Positions 27,219 to 33,993 of a stretch of DNA of 64,000 nt are shown piece after piece. How positions within the stretch are numbered: the first letter of the stretch is position 1; each line of letters starts with the position of its first letter. Both the position numbers and the translations under genes were made by a program. Below the pieces are notes generated by a model. It ran no database searches. It saw only the letters and a list, made by a program, of their open reading frames with translations, and was not told the origin of the DNA. The stretch comes from Campylobacter sp. MIT 12-8780 (lineage in GTDB: Bacteria; Campylobacterota; Campylobacteria; Campylobacterales; Campylobacteraceae), in NCBI RefSeq assembly GCF_006864535.1, contig NZ_QHLL01000008.1, positions 17,903 through 81,902 on the forward strand. The letters are read 5' to 3'.

Positions 27219-28381
27219 TAATTTTGCACGAAAGTCTTAATGCGTTCTAAGCCTTTGATGATATTATCTAAACTTGTGGCATAAGAAAGGCGAAAATACC
27301 CTTCCATACCAAAGCCAATGCCCGGAACCACAGCCACTTTTTGCTCCTCTAAGAGTTTTTGGCAAAATTTCATAGAGTCTTTTTCAAGCCTTGAGATATT
27401 CACAAAAAGATAAAAGGCTCCTTGTGGTTTATATACGCTTAAATTTGGCATTTGTGCTAAAAGCTCTAAGGCTTTATCGCGTCTTTTTTCAAACTCAGCT
27501 CTCATAAATTCTAAGTCTTTATCAGCCTCACCAAGTAGGGCAGGGATAGCAGCGTGCTGGGTGATAGAGCAGATATTTGAAGTACTTTGTCCTTGCAGTT
27601 TTTTTACAGCCTTAATCAAATCCTTGTTTTTACTTGCCATATAGCCAAAACGCCAGCCTGGCATTGCCCCACATTTACTTAAACCATTTATAGTAACGCT
27701 TCTTTGTAGGGCATCTTCACTAAGGCTTGCAAAGGCGTGAAATTCAGTATTATCATAGCGAAGTTTTTCATACATTTCATCACTTAAAACGATGATATTT
27801 GTGCCTTCAAGCACCTTTGCTAAACTTAAAAGTTCATCTTTGCTATAAATAGCTCCTATAGGGTTGTTTGGGGAGTTTAAGATCAAAAGTTTTGTTTTTG
27901 AAGTGATAGCTTTTTTAAGCTGATTAGCTGTGATTTTAAAGCCGTTTTGCTCCTCACCCTCTATGAAAACAGGCTTTGCGCCGGCGTATTTTACCATTTC
28001 AGGATAGCTTACCCAATAAGGACTTGGGATAAGCACTTCATCATTTTCTTCTACAAGGCATTGAATACATTCAAAAAGTGAGTGCTTGGCTCCTACATTT
28101 GTGATGATTTCACTTATATCATAATCTAAATTATTGTCTTTTTTAAGCTTAAAAGCCACAGCTTTTAAAACCTCATTTGTGCCAGCTACAGCAGTGTATT
28201 TACCACAACCTTGCTGTATAGCTTTTATGGCTGCGTTTTTAATGACTTCTGGGGTGTCAAAGTCTGGCTCTCCAGCTGAAAAGCTCAGTATATCCTCGCC
28301 CTTAGCCTTAAGCTCATTTGCAAGCGCTGTGATAGCTAGAGTTATGGACTCGCCTAAAACTTGTGATCTTTTGCTTAACAT
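27209..28381 (-). CDS. aspB: Aspartate aminotransferase
   Basis: A PLP enzyme of the class I aminotransferase group that interconverts aspartate and oxaloacetate with glutamate. The 390-residue protein has FSAGEPDFDTPEVIK at the N-terminus, NSPNNPIGAIYS, and the PLP lysine K236 in NGLSKCGAMPGWRFGY. A C-terminal FRLSYATSLDNI contains the substrate-carboxylate Arg. A -10 TATAAT and AAAGGAG lie upstream on the minus strand. In C. jejuni aspB sits beside cysE, whereas here it is divergent from the metQ leader. Confidence 0.94.
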   Translation of the reverse strand: MLSKRSQVLGESITLAITALANELKAKGEDILSFSAGEPDFDTPEVIKNAAIKAIQQGCGKYTAVAGTNEVLKAVAFKLKKDNNLDYDISEIITNVGAKHSLFECIQCLVEENDEVLIPSPYWVSYPEMVKYAGAKPVFIEGEEQNGFKITANQLKKAITSKTKLLILNSPNNPIGAIYSKDELLSLAKVLEGTNIIVLSDEMYEKLRYDNTEFHAFASLSEDALQRSVTINGLSKCGAMPGWRFGYMASKNKDLIKAVKKLQGQSTSNICSITQHAAIPALLGEADKDLEFMRAEFEKRRDKALELLAQMPNLSVYKPQGAFYLFVNISRLEKDSMKFCQKLLEEQKVAVVPGIGFGMEGYFRLSYATSLDNIIKGLERIKTFVQNYKA

Positions 28382-28403
28382 TTTTACTCCTTTTTAAAGC
28401 TTG

Positions 28404-28409
28404 ATTATA
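28404..28409 (-). promoter_or_regulatory. -10 element for aspB
   Basis: ATTATA on the plus strand reads TATAAT on the minus strand, about 23 bases before the aspB ATG, with AAGGAG between. It is a standard Campylobacter sigma70 arrangement. Confidence 0.6.
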
Positions 28410-28556
28410 ACAAAATTTAAATTTAAATTCCGTGAAAAAGAGCTAGAAAAATGCTCTTGTTTTTAGTTTTTACCCATATTTTATTTTTTACGATATAAAA
28501 AATGCCAATATTTTTATTTAAATTCAGTCTCATTTAAGAAAAAAAGTGTAAAATCC

Positions 28557-28562
28557 TATAAT
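28557..28562 (+). promoter_or_regulatory. -10 element for the metQ leader transcript
   Basis: A perfect TATAAT in AAATCCTATAATTTTT. The predicted start point near 28569 leaves about 24 bases before the leader ORF and about 137 bases before metQ. The AT-rich stretch upstream fits Campylobacter promoters. Confidence 0.75.
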
Positions 28563-28592
28563 TTTTATTTCTAATAAATAAAGGATTTTTTT

Positions 28593-28613
28593 ATGATGAC
28601 TCAGATGCGTTAG
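28593..28613 (+). CDS. Met-rich leader peptide (six codons)
   Basis: The tiny frame encodes Met-Met-Thr-Gln-Met-Arg and stops with TAG. It is preceded by AAGGA (28581-28585) at a seven-base spacing, as good as any ribosome-binding site in this window. Three of six codons are AUG. It lies between a strong -10 and a terminator-like hairpin that begins at its stop codon, upstream of a MetQ-like gene. That arrangement is what a translational attenuator responding to methionine or to Met-tRNA would look like. It might instead be part of a structured RNA and not translated. Confidence 0.55.
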   Translation: MMTQMR

Positions 28614-28661
28614 TCTGGCTATCATCAAAAACTTTAGCGTTTTCGGTAGTCAGATTATTTT
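28593..28661 (+). promoter_or_regulatory. Candidate attenuator: alternative hairpins before metQ
   Basis: Hairpin 1 (terminator-like): 28611-28623 pairs with 28645-28657, 13 bp with three G-U, plus an inner five-base stem AAAAC/GTTTT; T-rich sequence follows from 28655 to 28661. Hairpin 2: ATGATG (28593-28598) pairs with TATCAT (28620-28625), and TCAGA (28601-28605) pairs with TCTGG (28614-28618), around loop TGCGTTAG. The two cannot form together because both use 28611-28623. A ribosome on the leader would disturb both. Pairings were worked out by hand. Confidence 0.6.
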
Positions 28662-28705
28662 AGATGAAGCAAGCACAAATATTTTGACTATGAAAGGAAA
28701 ACAAA

Positions 28706-29482
28706 ATGAAATTAAAAACTCTACTTCTAGCCTCTATCTTAGGTTTAACCACTTACGCAAATGCAGAAAAAATCATCGTTGGAGCTACTCCTGTGCCTCA
28801 TGCTGAGATCTTGCAGTTTATAAAGCCAAATTTAGCTAAAGCTGGCTTTGAGCTTGAGATTAAAGAATTTAACGATTATGTGCAACCAAACTTAGCTACA
28901 GATAGTGGCGAGCTTGATGCGAACTTCTTTCAGCATACACCATACTTAAATGAATTTAACAAAAACAAAGGCACAAAGCTTGTTAGTGTCGCTGGCATTC
29001 ACCTTGAGCCTATGGGTGTGTATTCTAAGAAATTTAAAAATATCAAAGAGCTTAAAAATGGTGCAAAAATTGCTATTCCAAATGATCCGACAAATGAAAG
29101 CAGGGCTTTAAATATCATCGCTAGCACAAAAGCGATTGAGTTTAAAGACGCTCAAAAAGAGCTTAAAACTCCACTTGATATTAGCAAAAATGATCTTAAG
29201 CTTAAATTCCTAGAGCTTAAAGCTGCCCAGCTTCCAAGGGCTTTAGAAGATGCTGATTTTGCTGTGATTAATTCAAACTATGCTATGGCAGCAAATTTAA
29301 ATCCGGTTAAGGATTCTCTTGTTATAGAAAGCAAAGATAGTCCTTATGTGAATATCTTAGTTGTAAAAGCTGGCAATGAAAACACAGCTAAAACCAAAGC
29401 TTTAATCAAAGCCTTACAAAGCAATGAAGTGAAAAAATTCATCGAAGAAAAATATCAAGGTGCGGTAATCCCAGCATTTTAA
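28706..29482 (+). CDS. metQ: MetQ/NlpA-family substrate-binding protein (copy 1)
   Basis: Periplasmic binding protein of the D/L-methionine ABC transporter family. The 258-residue protein has a cleavable signal (MKLKTLLLASILGLTTYANA), then KIIVGATPVPHAEIL, ANFFQHTPYLNEF, IAIPNDPTNESRAL and QLPRALEDADFAVINSNYA, all family signatures. There is no lipobox cysteine, so it is predicted to be soluble, unlike E. coli MetQ. No metN or metI is next to it. A second copy follows after 45 bases. The upstream Met-rich leader supports methionine as ligand. Confidence 0.92.
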   Translation: MKLKTLLLASILGLTTYANAEKIIVGATPVPHAEILQFIKPNLAKAGFELEIKEFNDYVQPNLATDSGELDANFFQHTPYLNEFNKNKGTKLVSVAGIHLEPMGVYSKKFKNIKELKNGAKIAIPNDPTNESRALNIIASTKAIEFKDAQKELKTPLDISKNDLKLKFLELKAAQLPRALEDADFAVINSNYAMAANLNPVKDSLVIESKDSPYVNILVVKAGNENTAKTKALIKALQSNEVKKFIEEKYQGAVIPAF

Positions 29483-29527
29483 ACCAAAGCTCCTTAAAAA
29501 AGGGGCTTGGCATACAAAGGAGTATAT

Positions 29528-30304
29528 ATGAAAATTAAAGCTTTTATTTTAGCGAGCTTGCTTTTTTTAACAAATTTGAGTGCAAATGATAAGATCATCA
29601 CTATAGGAGCAACTCCGGTGCCTTTTGGTGAAATTTTAGAATTTGCAAAACCGCTTTTTAAACAAAAGGGCTATGAGCTTAAAATCGTTGAATTTAGCGA
29701 TTATTCTATACCAAATAAAGCCTTGCTTGAAGGCTCACTGGATGCAAATTTATTTCAGCATAAGCCGTATTTAGATGAGTTTAACAAGGCAAATAAGACA
29801 GATTTACAAGCTGTTTTAAGTGTGGCTATCTTTCCTATGGGGGCGTATTCAAGAAAATTTAAGGATATAAGTGAGCTTAAAACTGGCTCAAGTGTAGCTG
29901 TGCCAAATGATCCTACAAATGAAAGTAGGGCTTTGGAAGTCCTTGAAAAAGCAAATTTAATCAAGCTTGATGGGAAAGTAGCTTTAAAAACCCCGCTTGA
30001 TATTAGTTCTAATCCTAAAAAATTAAAATTTAAAGAGTTAAAAGCTGCTCAAGTTCCAAGGGCTTTAGAGGATGTGGATTTAGCGGTGATTAATACTAAC
30101 TACGCTCTTGATTTTGGTTTAAAACCGCTTAAGGATTCTATTATCCTAGAGGATAAAAATAGTCCTTATGCAAATTTTCTTGCTGTGCGTAAAGAAGATA
30201 TAAATTCAGCCAAAACTCAAGTTATAAAAGAAATTTTGCATAGTCAAGAAGTAAAGAAATTTATGCTTGAAAAATATGAGGGTAATATCATCCCAACTTT
30301 TTAG
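29528..30304 (+). CDS. MetQ/NlpA-family substrate-binding protein (copy 2)
   Basis: Paralogue of the preceding gene, 258 residues from the ATG at 29528, which has AAAGGAG upstream. A longer frame from a TTG at 29507 is less likely because it adds residues before the signal MKIKAFILASLLFLTNLSA. The same blocks recur: IGATPVPFGEI, NLFQHKPYLDEF, VAVPNDPTNESRAL and VPRALEDVDLAVINTNYA. Again no lipobox is present. Tandem copies exist in C. jejuni. Whether both bind methionine, or one binds a related compound, cannot be told from sequence. Confidence 0.9.
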   Translation: MKIKAFILASLLFLTNLSANDKIITIGATPVPFGEILEFAKPLFKQKGYELKIVEFSDYSIPNKALLEGSLDANLFQHKPYLDEFNKANKTDLQAVLSVAIFPMGAYSRKFKDISELKTGSSVAVPNDPTNESRALEVLEKANLIKLDGKVALKTPLDISSNPKKLKFKELKAAQVPRALEDVDLAVINTNYALDFGLKPLKDSIILEDKNSPYANFLAVRKEDINSAKTQVIKEILHSQEVKKFMLEKYEGNIIPTF

Positions 30305-30347
30305 ACAAAAATGCGTTTCAAAGCTTTGTTTTATAAGAATTTTTTTG

Positions 30348-30353
30348 TATGAT
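30348..30353 (+). promoter_or_regulatory. Candidate -10 for flgA
   Basis: TATGAT preceded by TTTTTTG, a typical Campylobacter -10 context, 28 bases before the TTG start of flgA. No sigma54 or sigma28 pattern was seen here. The flgA run to cysE may also be read through from metQ. Confidence 0.45.
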
Positions 30354-30380
30354 AGTGTAAAAAAACTACGGAGCAAGGCT

Positions 30381-31049
30381 TTGATACGAAAAATTTGTTT
30401 TTTGTTATTTGTGCCGTTTTTAGCTTTTGGACTTGATACAAATCTAGAACAAGTAAAACTCGAACTTATCAAGACATATCAAAACAAATTCCCAACCCTT
30501 ATCATCAAAGATATAGAGCTTCACACTAATTCTTTACCAAGGGACTTTTCACAATATAAATTTTTAAAACTTGCACAAGGTAAATTCAACCGAGCAAATG
30601 GTTATTTAAGAGCTGAATTTAAAAGCCCGCAAAACTTGCAAAGGAATATTTTTTTACGCTATTTTATCAAGGCTGATTTAGAGGTTTTAAGGGCAAATAA
30701 GGACTTAGAAAGAGGACAAAGCTTGAGTGCTTTTGATTATAATCTTGTTTTAATGAGTTTTGATAAAGTGCCTCAAGATGCTCTTTTGCGTGATGATGAT
30801 CTTGATTTGATTGCTAAGACTACAATACGAAAAAATAGTATTTTGAAAAAAAATATGTTTAAAGGTAACAAGCTCATCAAAAAAAACAATACTATACAAG
30901 GCTTGCTTAAAGATGAAGGTTTAAATGTGCTGATTGAAGTAAGTGCCCTTGAAAGTGGCGATAAAGGCGAGATAATCAAAGTCAAAACTAAAGATGGCAA
31001 AGTTATGCAAGGACAGATTATCAACAAAAACGAGGTGCTTTTGCAATGA
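30381..31049 (+). CDS. flgA: Flagellar P-ring assembly chaperone FlgA
   Basis: FlgA is a periplasmic chaperone needed to build the P-ring from FlgI. The start chosen is TTG at 30381, which has ACGGAG seven bases upstream and gives a proper signal peptide (IRKICFLLFVPFLAFG). A longer frame opening at 30267 would overlap metQ copy 2 and hide the signal. The C-terminal SAF-type domain includes LEVLRANKDLERGQSLSAFD and NTIQGLLKDEGLNVLIEV, and the protein ends QGQIINKNEVLLQ, typical of FlgA. It overlaps ubiX by four bases. Confidence 0.88.
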   Translation: MIRKICFLLFVPFLAFGLDTNLEQVKLELIKTYQNKFPTLIIKDIELHTNSLPRDFSQYKFLKLAQGKFNRANGYLRAEFKSPQNLQRNIFLRYFIKADLEVLRANKDLERGQSLSAFDYNLVLMSFDKVPQDALLRDDDLDLIAKTTIRKNSILKKNMFKGNKLIKKNNTIQGLLKDEGLNVLIEVSALESGDKGEIIKVKTKDGKVMQGQIINKNEVLLQ

Positions 31050-31660
31050 AAATTCTTGTTGGTATAAGTGGGGCAAGTAGTGTAAATTTAGGCTTTTCTT
31101 TGCTTAAGGCTTTAGAAAATATTGCTTTGCAAGAACAAAGATTACAAATTTATGCAGTGATAAGCGAGGGGGCAAAAACCAGCTTTTTAGCTGAAAATGT
31201 CCAGCAAAACTTAACTCATCAAGATGAGTTTTTATGCTTTTGCAAGGATAAATTTAAGCTTGAAAAAACGCAGTTTTTTGATGATAAAAACTTAGCTGTT
31301 GGGGTTTCAAGCGGTTCTTTTGGTATAGAAAAAACTATCATCGCCCCTTGTTCTATCAATACTCTAGCTCAAATTTATCAAGGCTTAGCTCATACTTTGC
31401 TTACTAGAGCTTGTGCTGTGGCTTTAAAGGAGCAAAAAAAGCTCATTTTAGGGGTAAGAGAACTGCCTTTTTCAACTTTAAATTTAAAACATATGTATAA
31501 GCTTTCTAAGATGGGCGTTTGTATAGCTCCTCCTGTAATGGCAAGCTATAGTAAGGCTTCAAGCTTAAAAGAACTTGAAAATTTCATCGTTGGCAAATGG
31601 CTTGATTTACTTGGCTTAAAACATGATTTATTTAAAAAATGGCAAAATGAGTTGGATTAA
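31046..31660 (+). CDS. ubiX: UbiX-like flavin prenyltransferase
   Basis: UbiX joins dimethylallyl phosphate to FMN to make the prenylated flavin required by UbiD decarboxylases. The 204-residue protein begins with the flavin-binding GISGASSVNLGFSLL. SSGSFGIEKTIIAPCSINTLA and RELPFSTLNLKHMYKLSKMG follow the family pattern. A UbiD-family gene at 61910 is the likely beneficiary. It overlaps flgA by four bases. Confidence 0.9.
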   Translation: MKILVGISGASSVNLGFSLLKALENIALQEQRLQIYAVISEGAKTSFLAENVQQNLTHQDEFLCFCKDKFKLEKTQFFDDKNLAVGVSSGSFGIEKTIIAPCSINTLAQIYQGLAHTLLTRACAVALKEQKKLILGVRELPFSTLNLKHMYKLSKMGVCIAPPVMASYSKASSLKELENFIVGKWLDLLGLKHDLFKKWQNELD

Positions 31661-31672
31661 GCAAAAATTTGC

Positions 31673-31678
31673 TAGAAT
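31673..31678 (+). promoter_or_regulatory. Extended -10 for coaD
   Basis: TTTGCTAGAAT gives an extended -10 (TAGAAT), 42 bases upstream of the coaD ATG, in the only real gap of the flgA-cysE run. Confidence 0.5.
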
Positions 31679-31719
31679 TCTTTGTTTGATCGTATAAATT
31701 TAAAATTGGAGTAAAGCAA

Positions 31720-32199
31720 ATGACTTGTTTATATCCAGGCACCTTTGATCCTATCACAAATGGGCATTTAGATGTGATTAAAAGAGCCTTAAATATCTTT
31801 GATAAAGTTGTCGTAGCCATCGCTAAAAATGAGCAAAAACACCCCTTTTTTAGCCTAGAAAAAAGAAAACAACTTGCTTTGCTGGCTACTGAAAATTTAA
31901 AGGGCAATGTGCAAATCATCACTTTTGATTTTTTGCTTGTGGATTTAGCAAGGCAGATGAATATAAGCACTGTCATTCGTGGGCTTAGAGCGGTGAGCGA
32001 CTTTGAGTATGAATTGCAGCTTAATTATGCTAATAATGCCTTATGGCAAGAATTTGAAACCATTTTTTTGATGCCTCATTTGAAAAACGCTTTTATCTCA
32101 AGCTCCATAGTGCGTTCAGTAAATGAACACGGCGGAGATTTAAGCTCGCTTGTGCCAAAAGAGATTATTCCTTATATGAAAGATAGAGAATGTATGTAG
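31720..32199 (+). CDS. coaD: Pantetheine-phosphate adenylyltransferase
   Basis: CoaD adenylates 4'-phosphopantetheine to dephospho-CoA. The 159-residue protein has YPGTFDPITNGHLDVI, with the T/HxGH nucleotidyl-transfer motif as TNGH (residues 13-16), RGLRAVSDFEYELQ and FISSSIVRSVNEHGGD, all standard. Its last bases overlap tmk by ten. Typical size. Confidence 0.96.
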   Translation: MTCLYPGTFDPITNGHLDVIKRALNIFDKVVVAIAKNEQKHPFFSLEKRKQLALLATENLKGNVQIITFDFLLVDLARQMNISTVIRGLRAVSDFEYELQLNYANNALWQEFETIFLMPHLKNAFISSSIVRSVNEHGGDLSSLVPKEIIPYMKDRECM

Positions 32200-32774
32200 T
32201 ATTTGAAGGACTTGATGGAGTAGGCAAAAGCACACAAATAGAGCTCTTAAAGCCTGAATTTCAAAACGCTCTTTTTACGCTTGAACCCGGTGCAACTGAA
32301 TTTGGCAAGCATATAAGAACCTTATTGCTTAATAGCGAGTATAGTTTTGATGCAAAAACTGAACTTATGCTTTTTTTGGCTGATAGGGCTGATCATTTTG
32401 AACGCGTATTAAAGCCAAATTCTGATAAGCTCATTATCTCAGATCGAAGTGTTATTTCTGGTATAGCTTATGCAAGCGTGCATTTTAGCTTAGAAAGTTT
32501 GCTTTTTTTAAATGATTTTGTGCTTGAGGATTTTTTTCCAAAAAAGGCTGTGTTTTTACAAGCCGATGAAGAAGTACTTAGACAAAGACTTGTTGGCAAA
32601 GGGCTTGATAAGATAGAACAAAGAGGCTTTGAGTATTTTATGAATATACAAGAAAATTTCAAAAAAACGCTTTTGTTTTTAAAAGAGCAAAAAAATCTCG
32701 AGTTTATCACGCTTGAAGCTTGTGAGGATAAGCTTAAACTTCATAAATTAATTAAGGAATTTATCAATGATTAG
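32190..32774 (+). CDS. tmk: Thymidylate kinase
   Basis: Tmk phosphorylates dTMP to dTDP. The P-loop EGLDGVGKSTQ lies at residues 6-16. The LTLEPGATEFGKHIR-like ALFTLEPGATEFGKHIR carries the dTMP-binding region, and the DR(S/Y) motif is in ISDRSVISGIAYA. At 194 residues it is slightly short but complete. It overlaps coaD by ten bases and hisS by eight. Confidence 0.95.
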   Translation: MYVVFEGLDGVGKSTQIELLKPEFQNALFTLEPGATEFGKHIRTLLLNSEYSFDAKTELMLFLADRADHFERVLKPNSDKLIISDRSVISGIAYASVHFSLESLLFLNDFVLEDFFPKKAVFLQADEEVLRQRLVGKGLDKIEQRGFEYFMNIQENFKKTLLFLKEQKNLEFITLEACEDKLKLHKLIKEFIND

Positions 32775-33993
32775 TGCTTTAAAAGGAATGAAAGATATCT
32801 TTGATAAGCAGGCTAGGCTTTATGAAAAAGTGGTGCGAACCTGCGAGGAAGTAGCTATAAACTATGGTTTTAGCTTTATAAATACACCTCATTTAGAGCT
32901 TAGCAAGCTTTTTAGACGCAGTGTTGGAGAAAGCTCTGATATAGTGGGTAAAGAAATGTATGAGTTTATCGATAAGGGGCAAAATGAAGTTTGCTTGCGA
33001 CCTGAGGGCACGGCTGGGGTTGTAAGAGCGTATATAGAGCATAAATTTGATAAAAGTATGAGTGTAAAAAGATGGTTTTATCATGGTTCAATGTTTCGCT
33101 ATGAAAGACCACAAAAAGGACGTTTGCGTGAATTTCATCAATTTGGGGTTGAAAGCTTTGGCACCCCAAGTGTATATGAGGATGCAAAACTCATAGCCAT
33201 GCTTCATACTATCTTAAAAAAACTTGAAATTCAAACAAGATTAAAGATAAACTCACTAGGTTGTGAAAAGTGCATGGGAGTGTTTAAGCAAAAATTTCTT
33301 GCCTTTGTTGAGAGCAAGGAAGGCTTTTGTGAGGATTGTTTAAGACGCAAGGAACAAAATGTTATTCGTATGCTTGATTGCAAAAACGAGCATTGTCAAG
33401 AGCTTTTAAAAAATCACCCAAAATTAAGTGAGTGCTTATGCGAGGAATGCAGGCAAGATTTTAGCCTTTTAAAAGAGCTTTTAAGTGCGAGTAGTATAAG
33501 CTTTGAGTGTGATGAAAGGTTGGTGCGTGGGCTTGATTATTACTCAAAAACGGCTTTTGAGTTTGAAAGTGATGAACTTGGTGCAAAGTCTGCTGTAGCA
33601 GGTGGTGGGCGTTATGATAGATTGATTGCTTATCTTGGAGGCAAGCAAGGTTATGGAGTGGGCTTTGCTATAGGTATAGAACGTTTAATGGCGATTTTAG
33701 AGCTTAAAGAACAAAAAGAGCTAAGAAAAGGAATTTATCTTTGTGCCTTAGATGAGGCTTTTATCAAAGAGCTTTTTGCTTTAAGTTTAAAACTTCAAGA
33801 AAGCAAAATCGTGCATTTTAATCATGAAGCAAAAAAGCTTGCAAAGCATTTAAATCAAGCTGATACTTTAGGAGCTGAAGTTTTTTTATGTATGGGTGAA
33901 GATGAGGCGCAAAAACAAAGTCTTTTTTATAAAAACTTAAGCACAAAAGAAGAAAAACTCATACGCATTAAAGACTTGGAGCAGGCTTTATGA
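32767..33993 (+). CDS. hisS: Histidyl-tRNA synthetase
   Basis: Class II synthetase that charges tRNA-His. Motif 2 is FRYERPQKGRLREFHQFG, and the histidine-specific blocks are LVRGLDYYSKTAFEF and AGGGRYDRLIAYLGG. EGTAGVVRAYIEH is the HisA-like block. Four cysteines in the insertion (SLGCEKCMG, FCEDCLRR, DCKNEHC) could bind a metal. Length 408. It overlaps speA by four bases. Confidence 0.97.
   Translation: MISALKGMKDIFDKQARLYEKVVRTCEEVAINYGFSFINTPHLELSKLFRRSVGESSDIVGKEMYEFIDKGQNEVCLRPEGTAGVVRAYIEHKFDKSMSVKRWFYHGSMFRYERPQKGRLREFHQFGVESFGTPSVYEDAKLIAMLHTILKKLEIQTRLKINSLGCEKCMGVFKQKFLAFVESKEGFCEDCLRRKEQNVIRMLDCKNEHCQELLKNHPKLSECLCEECRQDFSLLKELLSASSISFECDERLVRGLDYYSKTAFEFESDELGAKSAVAGGGRYDRLIAYLGGKQGYGVGFAIGIERLMAILELKEQKELRKGIYLCALDEAFIKELFALSLKLQESKIVHFNHEAKKLAKHLNQADTLGAEVFLCMGEDEAQKQSLFYKNLSTKEEKLIRIKDLEQAL

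Noticed and set aside
29507..29527. TTG at 29507 as start of the second metQ copy
   Set aside because: It would put extra residues before a good signal peptide; ATG at 29528 has AAAGGAG at proper spacing.
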